DNA of 64,000 bases from Mortierella alpina (Eukaryota; Mortierellomycota; Mortierellomycetes; Mortierellales; Mortierellaceae), in NCBI GenBank assembly GCA_029449245.1, contig JANATF010000006.1, forward strand, positions 558,001-622,000, given 5' to 3'. The notes beneath the pieces were generated by a model. The model saw only the letters and a list, made by a program, of their open reading frames with translations, searched no databases and had not been told where the DNA came from. The translations under genes and the position numbers were made by a program. The stretch's first letter is position 1, and each line of letters opens with the position of its first letter. Positions 53,441 to 64,000 of the stretch are shown here, one piece after another.

Positions 53441-56400
53441 ATGAACTCGACCCGTCCGTCTTCCCCATCTGCCAACAGCGGCATCCTGTGCCCACCAACC
53501 CTGCGCACACGAACCCCGCAGCCATGCAGCCTGGCCAGAAGCTCGACGACAGCCTCGTCTGCGTCTGCGCAGTCTTTTTCAACCCCTTTTGTCAAGGCGT
53601 CTGGGACTGGCGCCACTCGCTCAGCTGTTAGGAATAACCCAAAACGCCCCCATGCCACGACATCATCACCACTGCCAAACTCCTGGCAATCCAAAGGCTC
53701 GGAGTGGACGAGTTCAAGGTCTTGCAATAGCGGCAAAGAAGCCTATAGTGTTCTTGCGGCAGTTGTCGAAGGACGAGGCGTCGGTGCAGAGGTCGGCATG
53801 TGTTTCTGTGATCTAAAGACTAGCGAGATCACTGTTTGTCAGGTATGGCTGTCGGTCTAAACATGACCACCGCAGCTCTTGAAAGCAGCAGACCCGCTCG
53901 ATATATTTTCTATTTGCTTATGTGATTCATGAAGAGCTAACTCTTACTGTCATTTTATGATGGACGTTTTAGCTGGCAGACTCGCAAACATATGTCGGTA
54001 CGCTTCAAAAAATGAACCTCTATGAGCCGGTCGAGGTAAGGCCCCAGGATATGGTGTCAACTTTGGTATAGTTTTGTTCGCAGGATTTCGCACTTACAGC
54101 ATTTTTTGCCCGGGCTGGATCACAGATCCTTGTACCTACAACCGCGGTGGAGCCTACCCTATCCAAGCTTGTGAAGACCATCAAGGAGAGTGTACCTACA
54201 AGCACAATTACTCCTGTTGCTCGGCGTTATTTCAATGACACTACTGGTAAGTAGATCATGCGAAAAGACAGCTGTTTGCCACCAATTGCCCAATGTACAC
54301 TGAAGGCAAGGTCGGCTAAGAGTTTTGCAAACTGTTTAGGGATGGACTACATCACGCGGTATATCATCAAGGAGAACTCGACATCCCTGCTTTTAGGCAT
54401 TGCTGAAAAGTACTTTTGTCTCGCAGCAACTGCGGCTGTACTGCGCTATATTGAAGAGTCGCGTAATGCAACGTTTCTGAACCACTCGGTCAAGTTCATG
54501 TACGGGAGGTGCAGCGGATCCATGATCATTGACCCGGCCACGGCTAGGAATCTTGAGCTTACGATCAATCTCTCCAGTCAAAACGACAAAGAAACCTTCT
54601 TTGGCATCCTGAATCAAACTGCGACCCCGATGGGGTCTAGGTTGCTCCGATCCAACATATTACAGCCATGCACCAGCAAGAAGACTATCAACACGCGCCT
54701 GGATTGCGTTCAAGAGCTCTCACAGGAGGAAGAAATGTTTTTTGCGCTTAAGCGCTCTCTCAAGGCTTTCCACGACGTTGACCATTTGATCACATCGTTC
54801 ATCCAGGTCCCAAGCAAACCCACTATCAAGCATTCCGGGCAGATGATTAACCACATTATCAATCTCAAGCATTCGCTTCGCACTTTTGCAAGTGTCGCGC
54901 AAGCGCTCGTTGGAGGCCAGAATACGTTGCTGCGGTCCACTTACAAGGCTCTCACCGATCCTCGACTGGCAAAACTCTCGGGTCTCATCGACGATGTCAT
55001 TGAACAGAATGTGGTGCTGGAAAAGACTGCCATGGGTCTCCGCAATCAGCGCTGCTTTGCTGTCAAAGCGGGCTGCAACGGTCTACTGGATGTTGCTCGT
55101 CAGACGTACAAGGAGACCATCAACGACATCTTTGAGCTCGTTAACCGCTACGTTGAGGAATATGACGTGCAACTCAAGGTCCAGTTCAATGTGACGATGG
55201 GGTACTATCTCTCTACGACCGTGGATCAACTCAATGGAGCCGAACTTCCGCTCATGTTTATCAACATTGTCAGGAAGGCCAAGCTGCTATCATTCACGAC
55301 GCTAGAGCTCATCAAGAAGAATGCCAAGATCAACGACTCGCTTACGGAGGTCTATCTGATGTCTGATAAGATTGTTGGCGATCTCTCAAGCGAAGTCCGA
55401 GCAGAGGTTGGAGCTCTCTACAAGGCTTCCGAGTGTGTTGCTCTGCTGGACATGCTCCTTTCCTTTGCCCACCAGCGCACTGTGAATGACTACGTTCGAC
55501 CAGAGTTCACCGACACTCTTGTGATCAAGCAAGGACGACATCCTGTGATTGAGAAGCTCTACTCAACTCCTTTCGTACCAAACGACACCTATGCAAGTTC
55601 TTCCAAGACCTTTCAAGTGATCACAGGGCCAAATATGAGTGGCAAGTCTACGTACTTGAGACAGGTAGCACTGTTAACAATCATGGCTCAAATTGGCAGC
55701 TTGTACGTCCTTGACAGCATATATACGCGTCGTTTGTTATTGACATGGAACAACTAAACATGGTTATACATTCTTCATTGATTGAGCAGCGTACCGGCCG
55801 AATATGCCTCAATGCGTGTCATGGATCAGGTACGCTCCTTGCCCATAATCTTCATGCTCTCATAGGTTGTATGCTGACTTTTTCCTCGCGAGCCAGCTGG
55901 TCAGTAGGATTTGCAACGACGACAGTCTCGAACTCAACGCGTCTACTTTTATGGTGGAAATGAGGGAAACTGCCTACATACTGCAGAATGTCACAGAGAA
56001 GAGTCTTGTTGTCATTGATGAGCTCGGCAGAGGTAATTCACAGTGATCTGTTCTACACCATTCTTATTCGCTATAGCGCCTCTTTCTCGATCCTCTCCAT
56101 TGATTAAGCGTCCTCCGTCACATATGTTAGGTACATCGACACACGATGGGCTAGGAATTGCGTATGCGGTTTGTGAGGAATTGATACGCACGCGAGCAAT
56201 AGTGTTCTTTGCTACGCATTTTCAAGAGCTGACCTCCAGTTTAAGAGTGTACCACAATGTCGTGAACCTGCACTTGGAAACCGAGGTAGGGCCAACGAGG
56301 AGAGGGTGACGCACAGACCGAAAATCACGGACATGGCTAAAAAGTAGTGACCACTCCCGAGCTCTATCTCTGAATTAGTTGGCACGCGACATGAATAACA

Positions 56401-56933
56401 CGCCCGGAATTGTGTACAAGTACCATCTTACCGATGGGTCTGCAAAGGAAGAGCACTACGGTAAGGCCACAGGTCAAAAACACACATACCTGATATGAAT
56501 GACAGACCAGAGGTAGACTACTTGGTTAAAGGACCTGGGGGGTTTTTTTATTTAGGACTGGCACTGGCAAAGACGATGCATATCTTGGATGAAGTCTCTC
56601 GAAGAGCAGAGGAGGTGTCTCTGACCTTGGAATCACTTCAAGCGAATGGTCGTCGCAAGTCCGAGAGCAGCAAAGTTGTGGTTCGTCGACGTGCCCTTGC
56701 CCAGGTACGAGGATCATATTGCTTCTGGCTCACGATACGAAGTATTGCCCGATAGGTTACTCAGATGCCCACATCACATATAGATCACGCACGAATTGGT
56801 GCAGCTGGCAAAATTATGGGAAAAAGGGTCCCGGAGTCGGCAGGAATTAGTTCTGGCTTTGCGTGGTGTCCAGCAGCACGCTGTGGAAACGATGCTGAGT
56901 ATCGATCGGCTGCCAGAGGACGACCTGTGCTAG
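53441..56933 (+). CDS. MSH4: MutS homologue 4 (meiotic)
   Basis: Ten exons (53441-53842, 53973-54035, 54126-54246, 54340-55702, 55790-55829, 55897-56032, 56131-56285, 56379-56460, 56556-56704, 56784-56933) sum to 886 aa. It has the MutS core, lever/clamp and ATPase: Walker [10 protein letters not shown] (about 625), Walker [11 protein letters not shown], and [12 protein letters not shown] with FFATHFQEL. The mismatch-reading N-terminal domain of Msh2/Msh6 is lacking, as in Msh4. The motifs [36 protein letters not shown] and the C-terminal [14 protein letters not shown] fit Msh4. With Msh5 it stabilises meiotic crossover intermediates. The start is ATG 53441 (MNSTRPSSP). Exon 5 is only 40 bases. 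The family match implies an active or recent sexual cycle. Confidence 0.93.
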
Positions 56934-57112
56934 GAGTGACATGCGCCGTAGTCCAATGGGCTCACAAATTTGCCCGAGCTGGACATGGACTTGGGCTCAG
57001 GCATTGCAAGAGTGGCTTATTTATGCTATAAACGACCACATGTGAACACGTTTCATCAAACCTTCAACTCGACTCGACTCTCCATTCCTTACCAGCGCAT
57101 CCTGCACCTCGC

Positions 57113-60100
57113 ATGGCCTACCTTACAGACTTTGTCAAGTCGACCCTGTCCAGGGTCGTCCTTGGGAAAGAAATCCCCTCGTTCCAGTACAACATTGGCG
57201 AGCGCGTCGATACTTTTGACTCCACCATCTGGGCGCTCCACAAAGGCACCAAACGAGTATGAACCCATGCAGAGGTTGATGAAGGAGGCACCATGAACGC
57301 AAGGCGAGAACACTCACCTCCTCTCTGGCTGGGTGTAAAAACAATAGGAAGATAACTCGCCTGTATCCATCCTCTGCTTCGACTGCGTCCGCCAGCGAGA
57401 CAAGCTCCCACTGGCAAGAAACGCATTCAAAAAGTTCCGCACCATTCGGCATCCGGACCTGATCAAGTACATCGATGGCATCGAGGTATTCCGCTAGAGT
57501 TGGCAGTAACGATGAGCTCGAGCAGACCGAGAGGTTTCTTTTTCTGATTGTGGTGCGTCTATGCATTTTTATCTTATGGCTGACCCGATTCTCTCCCCTG
57601 GATCACAAATATCACTAGACAGAGTCGTATATCTATATTGTCACGGATGCTGTCACACCGCTTCAGGACCATCTTCGATCCAACCTGGACCCCAATTTGA
57701 TTCGATGGGGTCTATTTAAAGTCGCCGTATGTGCTGGCGGGAACAGTTAATGCAAGCGTTTGGATGCGTTGGTTCTTTTGTCCCCTTACTGAGCCTCTTT
57801 TTATTCCGTGAATAGAATGTCCTCAAGTTCTTGACAGTGGACGCTTCCTTTATCCATGGCAACATCCGCACCTCATCGATCTTCATCACCAAATCTGGAG
57901 AGTGGAAGGTTGGAGGGTTCGAGGCTCTATCGTCACTCAAGGAGGATCAGCCTGCCATTTTGGTGCGTGATAGGATTTTGGCATGAATTTTGCTGAAGGG
58001 TTCATTTATGGTGTCTAACCCAATTTTTCTTCACCTTACCCCTTTAGACATATGCCAGCTTGATCCCCGATTCAAATCGCTATGCTCCACCTGAGGTCAG
58101 GAAAAAGTCGTGGAATGTTGTGAAAGAGTAAGACCTTAGCCAGACAGCAGATGTCATGATCGCACAGAAATCTAGAGTGGGCTATAGCATTTTCGCCGCA
58201 AAGATGTGCTTACGCATTTGCTCTCTTTAGGTACGAGCTATGGTCGACAGATACTTGGCATTATGCTTGCCTGATCTATGAAGTTTACAACGGTACCTTT
58301 TCGTCTCCCGAGCAACTGGTTACACCAGGGAACATTCCTCCAGAGATGGCTCCGTTCTACAAGAACTTGCTTCGTCCCGATCCTAAGACTCGCCCCAGCG
58401 TTGGTGACTTCCTGGACAAGGGCATGCAGGCAAAATCATTCTTCCAGAATGATTTGATCCAAGTTGTCATGTTTCTGGAGAACTTTTCAGTCAAGGAGCC
58501 TTTACAACGGGATACCTTTTTGAGACGACTGGACATGTTGGTTGAGCGGTTTCCCAAGGAGTTTTGCAAATACAAGATTCTGCCAGAGTTGGTTCACGCA
58601 CTGGAGTATGGATCGGGCGGTGCCAAAGTCCTGCCACCAATTGTGAAGATAGGAGCGGACCTTGATGAGCAGGAGTACGAATTGTTGATCAGCAACGTTC
58701 TCGTCAAGATGTTTGCATCGACTGATCGGACGATTCGACTGAGTTTGCTTGAGAACCTGGGAGGATTCATCGAGAGGATCAACAAGAAGGTCATTAATGA
58801 GAAGATCTTTCCCAGCATGGTAAGCGTCCTATGGCTAACCCGACTCTCATTAGATGCGACCTCATTCACTGAGCGCTGCCCAACGGAAGAATTTTTGTAC
58901 TAACATGTTTGTTTGTGCGTCTGTCTCATTCAGGCATTAGGATTCACGGACACCGCGCCGATTATTCGGGAGTGGACAGTTAAATCGGTTCTATTGGTCA
59001 TCAGCAAATTGTCGGACAAGACCATCAACTATGAGCTTTTGCGATACCTCGGTAAACTCCAGACAGACGAGGAACCTGGCATCCGCACCAACACTGTTAT
59101 CTGTCTCGGAAAGATTGCCAAATACCTCAACGATACCGTAAGTTTCCATGGTAGCCAAGGAAATCTCCGCAGTTTCAGCGAATTCGCTTTTGATAATCGG
59201 TGCTCAACATACTCACATTGGGATTGCATTACTTGCTTCCAACAAACAGACGAAAGGCAAGATCCTCGTACCGGCCTTTACACGGAGTTTGCGAGATCCA
59301 TTCGCGCATGCACGAGTAGCAAGTTTGATGGCACTGAATGGTATGACATCCGGTAAAAAGTCGACTTTTTTAGGATCTCATGGTGCTCTGTGCAAAGTGA
59401 ACTGATGAAGGCCCTACGCCACTTTTTTTCCCCCTGTAGCAACATCGGAATCGTATGACAAGGGGGATATTGCCACAAGAATTATACCCTGCATCTCCTT
59501 GACCCTTGTCGATACCGAAAAGTAGGCAGCTTATCGTTGTGCACATGATTGAGCGGTACTGTTACAATGTCCAGATTTTGAGTACCCTTTCTAATTTGCG
59601 CTTTGATTGCTTTAATGTAGGATTGTACGAGTGCAAGCAATGAAGTCTCTGGACACATTCGTTAAGCGGGTTGAGAAGCTGATCGAGAACATGGTAATGA
59701 GTAGTGACTTTGCAGTAGACCTTAATTCAGGAAGTTGATACGTTATCTTTGTTTTTCTGACCATGACGACCTTTGCGCGATGGACATGCATTTAGCCCGA
59801 TTCAGCCATTGTCGACACAGGCAGAGACAGTCCCAGCGGAAGTATTCGTTCGGGTACACCTTCCACGCCCTCCTCCGAGACCTGGGCTGGCTGGGCCGTG
59901 TCTTCTATCACCAAGAAATTGGCAACTGGCGAGATGCAACCTCAAGCGCCTCAAATCAGGAACGGCAGTCCCTCACCATCCAGTACGCCAGTTCCTTCTG
60001 CTGGTAGCGGCATGTCCCTGTCGAACGCCTCTGCGACATCCAGTGGACTTCAAATTGCGACGGAGGGTGGTAGCAGCAGTACTGGCGCTGGTAGGCTTGG

Positions 60101-60793
60101 GAATGGACACTCTGTCAATAGGTATTCGTCTGCACTGGCTGCCGTCGAGGCGGACGAGAATGGTGCTTCTGTCGGCTGGGGCAATGAGGATGATGACCTG
60201 TTTGCAGATGAAGGGTTCGAGCCCATGGAGCAGTTTGAACCCTCGACACCCTCACCTATGCCATCGTTTGCGACCATAAAACCAACATCCACCCCTATGC
60301 GGCCCTCGACGAGCGCAAGTTCGGCCATGTCGCTTGGAGGTGGAGGAAGTGGCAAGACGTCTTCACGACTTGGATTTGGAGCCATGGCGGATATTGGTGC
60401 AGGTAACGTTTTTCTACTGTGTTCTATTTTTTGTCGCGTTTAACTTGACGTGATCGACATGATGCCTCTCTGCCTTTATCAAACAAGTTTGAGCCTAACG
60501 AAATGTTTCTTGGATCGCCGAAATTAGATGATGCCTGGGACGGAGGAGACGACGATTTGTTCAAGAGTCTGAATATGGGCAACGCAGGCGCAGGCAACAA
60601 CCAGAGTAGTAGTAACAGCAGACCGGTGTCTTCGACTTCCCTTTCAGCCGCATCCGCTGCGCCTGCCAATGGGTTTGTCAGAAAGGAGGAAAAGATGGCC
60701 GAGTTGGCGCGCAAGCGTGAGGAACGCCGGCTGCGGATGGCGGAGGCCAAGGAGAAGAAGAAGGAGAACTTGCTGGGAGCCAAGAAAATCTAA
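57113..60793 (+). CDS. Scyl1/Cex1 family pseudokinase with HEAT repeats
   Basis: Twelve exons from ATG 57113 (MAYLTDFVKSTLS) to TAA 60793 sum to 842 aa: 57113-57256, 57348-57485, 57619-57726, 57816-57962, 58048-58127, 58231-58819, 58934-59137, 59250-59340, 59440-59521, 59621-59693, 59796-60402, 60528-60793. The N-terminal kinase-like fold lacks catalytic residues: FIHGNIRTSSIFI stands where HRDLKxxN should be, and KVGGFEAL replaces DFG. HEAT repeats follow (about 290-560), including LLENLGGFIERINKKV and VICLGKIAKYLNDT. A disordered Ser/Thr tail with acidic W-containing motifs (VGWGNEDDDLF, DAWDGGDDDLF) precedes a charged C-terminal helix. Relatives Scyl1 and Cex1 act in COPI retrograde traffic and nuclear tRNA export. 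It begins 179 bases after MSH4. Confidence 0.92.
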
Positions 60794-60996
60794 TAACGGC
60801 ACGAAAAGGAATCAAAATACTATAAAATATATCTATACATTCATGACTATTCACTCACATGCTCCGTGCGCACTGTCGTTCGAACGCCCGGGGAAAATGG
60901 AGCATGGTGAGGGTCAACTCGGGCGCAACTTAGAAACAAGGCTCAAAGAGACGAAAAATGGTTTATACATGATTGTTTGTTTGTTTGTTGCAGTTT

Positions 60997-63545
60997 TTAT
61001 CGGCGCTGTAACTCGGCGTCGTCGCCTTCCAGTCGTCTTGCAGCTCCTCCGAGGACCCCTGTTGCGGTTCCACTGGCCTCTGCATCCTCATGATCATCTT
61101 CCAACTTCTCCTCCGCGTACGCAGGCAGTCCCGTCGCCTCAATCACACTCTCGTACGTCGGCAGTCCAGCCTCAGTTTCACCCGCCGCTTGTGCGATTGT
61201 GGACGCATCGACCAAAGCTGTGGCCACGACGCGAACGACGCGCACAGGGATTTCTTCTGTAGCGACCGAGAATGTACAAGAGCTCGTCGTGGATGAGGTC
61301 GGAGAGAGGGTCGACGCACGATCGACGGTACTGGGTCGAGATGGCAACCGAGGCGGCAGATGCCTGTCTTCGGCTACTATGACATCACGAGTCGAAAAGT
61401 GATGACTGGGGAGGGTCGAGGACCCACTGCCTTCACTATCCTGAAGTGGCTGTTTTTCATCCACCAGATATCTTGACCGCCAATCGTCCGGGTCCTCGCC
61501 GTCCTGAGACGCTGATTCTATATCATCCCCTTGTTGTTCCCAGATCCCATCACTCTTCTGGTCGTCCGTTTCTACTTGCACAGTCTGTCCTGACTCCTGC
61601 TGCTCTGCCTCCAAGTCCCGGACCTCCTCTTCCTCCACAGACATTGGCTGTGAGCCGTCCATACTTGCCGGTTGAGAAAGGACGGGAACTGCATCTAACT
61701 CTATTTTTGCATCCGTTTCCAATCTTGCCTCAGTTTCTGGTGTCTTGGTGGGTGTAGGTTGTGGAGATAATGGTGGTGGTGGTGGTGGCGGCGGTGCAGT
61801 TACTGGAGGTGCTGTAATGTAGGCTTCTTCATCTGTCGTATACTCGATTTCGATTCTAAGTGTATGGCTGATCTGTAACCAACTCGATTGGACATCGACA
61901 CAGAGATCAGGCGAGAGTACAAGCTGAAGATGTACTGTTTGCGACTGAAGTTCCGCAGTCGGCTCATCAAAGTCGACCTCGAGCGGCTGTGCAATTTGTC
62001 GAGTCAACAAACGCGGCGCTGGTGGCAGCCCTGATCTTGGTCCCGATCTCGTCGGTGGAAGGGCAGGGGGCCAGTGACGTGGAGGTGATTGCGAGACAGC
62101 AGGGGATAGGGCATCGCTTAGCAAAGCCGTTGGAGAAGCGGTCGCAGTTGAAGGGTTGTTTGTGGGCGCGAGAGGCACGATGGCCGTGGGAGGCACGGAC
62201 ACTGGTGATGATCTCTGGTATCTAGCAAAAGAAATCACAAGAGGCGTTCTATTATTACTCTTTGTTTGGTGGGAGGAGGTCGAAATATGGTACATGCGTC
62301 ATGCAGTCAATCTGTCCTCTCATGGTCCCTTTACCTGTCGGTTTCAATCTGTTCAAACACCACTTTTGCCTTGCGCAGCTTTACATTTCGAGTCCTTGGC
62401 TTTGCGTACAGTTCAACAGCGAGAAGAGTGTTCTCGCAATGGAACAGTCTAGGCACTTTGACCTGAATTTCCACACCGCCACTGTCCAGACCCATGGCGA
62501 TCCGTGGCTGCAGATGTGCCGAAGGATATACAATCCTGTGGATCAAGATGGGTCTCCTCAGGATGATGGACTCGGTAGTGGAGGAGTCGGTTCCTGGGGA
62601 CGACGTGAGCTCCAGACTGACCTGCAGTTCATATCGAATCTTTCCAATCGCCAAGTTTGTACTGTCTGGCAAGTGTCCAGGCAATGTCAGATCAATCGGC
62701 AGGGACTCATGGCGATGATGGATAGGAGTTCCCTGCGCTGCTATCGCGGATGCTGTTCCAGAATGGACTGGTGATTCTTCAGACGGCGACAGGTTAGAGC
62801 CCGAGTGCAGGGCTAATGGTGTTGGTATAAAGTCATGTGTATGATGAACCGGGGTCTCTGTTGTTGCAGTCGATCCTCCTGATTCGTAGCGCAATACTGC
62901 AGTGTCCTAACATAGCCCCCCATAAGATGATCCATCCCGCAACAGAGTGTCAATAACTTGTAAACACGTCTTGGCCATAGACTCTCCTGTTAGGAGCGAA
63001 CTTTTGAAGCGTCACGGATCACAGAAGCGATCAAAAGCTACCAAGTGACGATTGTACCATACCGCATATCCCATAAAGTCTATCCGAGCATCCTTGAGAA
63101 CCAACTCCTTGTCCGTGGTCCAGTCTAGCTCCACACTACCCTTGAGCGAGTACTGAAAGCCGTCGCTCGAACGGTCGTAAATCTCGACGGTGTCAGACTC
63201 CAGTTCAAGAGTTGCCGTCAGTCCCGAGGGTGTGGTGTGGGATGCAGGTGCATTGAGAAGGTGTTGCTGCTGGCGCTCGAGTTCCATGGGCGGCGGTGCT
63301 TGGTCTGGCTGCGGAGCGACGACGACAATGTCCTGCGAGTTGACGGTCCTAAGGGCAGTGTATGGCGGCTCGGTGTCCGTGTCGATGGGTGCCTGAGGGC
63401 TCTCCTGCGAGGAATGCAATGCGGCGCTGACGAGATGGAGCTCTGAATAGGACGGTGTCCTGTCCGTTGCGGCATTGGCGCGGTACACACTCGAGTCGGA
63501 CCTGAGCGCATAGTCGTCTGCGTCCTCTGCCGAGAGTGCGGACAT
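60997..63545 (-). CDS. Alpha-arrestin-like protein
   Basis: Three exons (63545-63063, 62906-62335, 62221-60997) give 759 aa. Beta-strand-rich segments of arrestin type occur in the middle: VEIYDRSSDGFQYSLKGSVE, KIRYELQVSLELTSSP, PILIHRIVYPSAH, LLAVELYAKPRTRNVKLRKA and LRIEIEYTTDEE. The C-terminus is acidic and carries LPTYESV and LPAYAEE, degenerate L/PPxY motifs of the kind that bind Nedd4/Rsp5 WW domains. Alpha-arrestins recruit Rsp5 to plasma-membrane transporters for endocytosis (family knowledge). Pro- and Ser-rich linkers separate the parts, including a run of eight or more Pro near residue 530. It converges with the Scyl1 gene (203 bases between stops). Confidence 0.82.
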
Positions 63546-63817
63546 TTGCGTGTCTGTGCGGCTGCTGATGTCAGATGGTGTTCAGGCTAGGCAAAGCAAA
63601 GCAGTGGGAAGGAAGGCAGTGTGGAGGTGAGAGAGTGGGAGAATTGAGAGTGAGGAAGGGACAAGCAAGAGATACATGCGCCTGATATCATGTCTCGAAC
63701 ACAAGCACGGGGGAATCTTTCGCACGTCCAATAGACGACGCGCGTGTTGGGCCCATATAAAACAGCCCTACAGCATGCACCAGTCTATGCACTGTTCAGA
63801 GTATTCACATTATTCAT
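63546..63817. other. Divergent promoter region with TATA-like box
   Basis: Between the leftward alpha-arrestin start and the putative rightward first exon. atataaaa at 63755-63762 lies about 60 bases upstream of the ATG at 63818, a plausible TATA box for that exon. Confidence 0.35.
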
Positions 63818-63950
63818 ATGGGAGAGTGGGACACATCAACCGCTGCCTCTGACTGCGCTTGCGATGACTTTTTGTCGCTTCGCAAGCTCAAAGGAACAGG
63901 ACACTTTGTTCTGCCGCGTCTCCCTGCGCCTGCTATGCAGCCAAGCCCGT
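63818..63950 (+). CDS. Putative first exon, gene cut by the right edge
   Basis: ATG 63818 opens MGEWDTSTAASDCACDDFLS then LRKLKGTGHFVLPRLPAPAM, ending at a strong GTAAGT donor (about 63951). A TATA-like box upstream supports a promoter. The rest would lie beyond the window, so neither family nor reality can be settled. Confidence 0.35.
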
Positions 63951-64000
63951 AAGTCCCGTGACAACCAATGACGCAGTGTGAAACACCTCATCGTGCAAGT

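Overview
The window is nuclear DNA of a fungus, most likely an early-diverging, Mortierella-type species; the lineage is an inference. The evidence is dense protein genes split by short GT..AG introns (mostly 60-130 bases, many with a CTAAC/CTGAC-like branch site), fungal-type gene families (Dbf2/Sid2 kinase, neutral trehalase with a calcium loop, Dsc3, Nbp2-like SH3 protein, GPI-anchored wall protein, glyoxal oxidase), and long low-complexity Q/S/P/H/N tracts. I saw no operons, CRISPR arrays, rRNA genes, intact transposons or convincing tRNA genes. All exon models were built by hand from splice signals and reading phase. Where total lengths are given, the exons sum to a whole number of codons.

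Layout. 1-1772 (-): 3' incomplete gene for an unrecognised membrane protein with an 11-base exon. 2656-5455 (-): Dbf2/Sid2-type NDR kinase. 5908-13312 (-): TPR/Mlp nuclear-basket nucleoporin, about 2183 aa. 13.3-15.3 kb: gene-poor stretch with a diverged 215-240 base duplication and one orphan exon-like frame. 15309-15976 (-): small GPI-anchored secreted protein. 18061-19717 (+): MFS transporter. 20205-22277 (-): intronless 690-aa orphan. 23071-24719 (-): Nbp2-like SH3 adaptor. 25922-27994 (-): F-box-like protein with homopolymer tracts. 28-31.1 kb: largest gap, with one weak candidate gene and one exon-like start. 31143-33140 (-): TatD/Scn1-type metallohydrolase. 34434-37121 (+): SLC41/MgtE magnesium transporter. 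37710-40788 (+): neutral trehalase. 40943-42395 (-): EMC7, in eight small exons. 43661-46686 (+): Erf2-type DHHC palmitoyltransferase. 46864-48813 (+): Dsc3 ubiquitin-ligase subunit. 49092-50213 (+): Rad6 E2. 50620-52547 (-): glyoxal/galactose-oxidase-like copper radical oxidase with a Cys-rich N-terminus. 53441-56933 (+): MSH4. 57113-60793 (+): Scyl1/Cex1 pseudokinase. 60997-63545 (-): alpha-arrestin. 63818-end (+): a possible first exon cut by the window edge.

The genes are mostly housekeeping and unlinked in function. Loose themes are ubiquitin and membrane protein quality control (Dsc3, Rad6, EMC7, alpha-arrestin, F-box-like protein), lipid modification and trafficking (Erf2, Scyl1), cell-cycle and meiosis (Dbf2, MSH4) and cell surface chemistry (GPI protein, copper radical oxidase). 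No novel multi-gene system stands out. The most unusual items are the orphan genes, the kinase with a very long activation-segment insert, the copper radical oxidase fusion, the 11-base exon and the decayed duplicated block at 13.8-14.6 kb.
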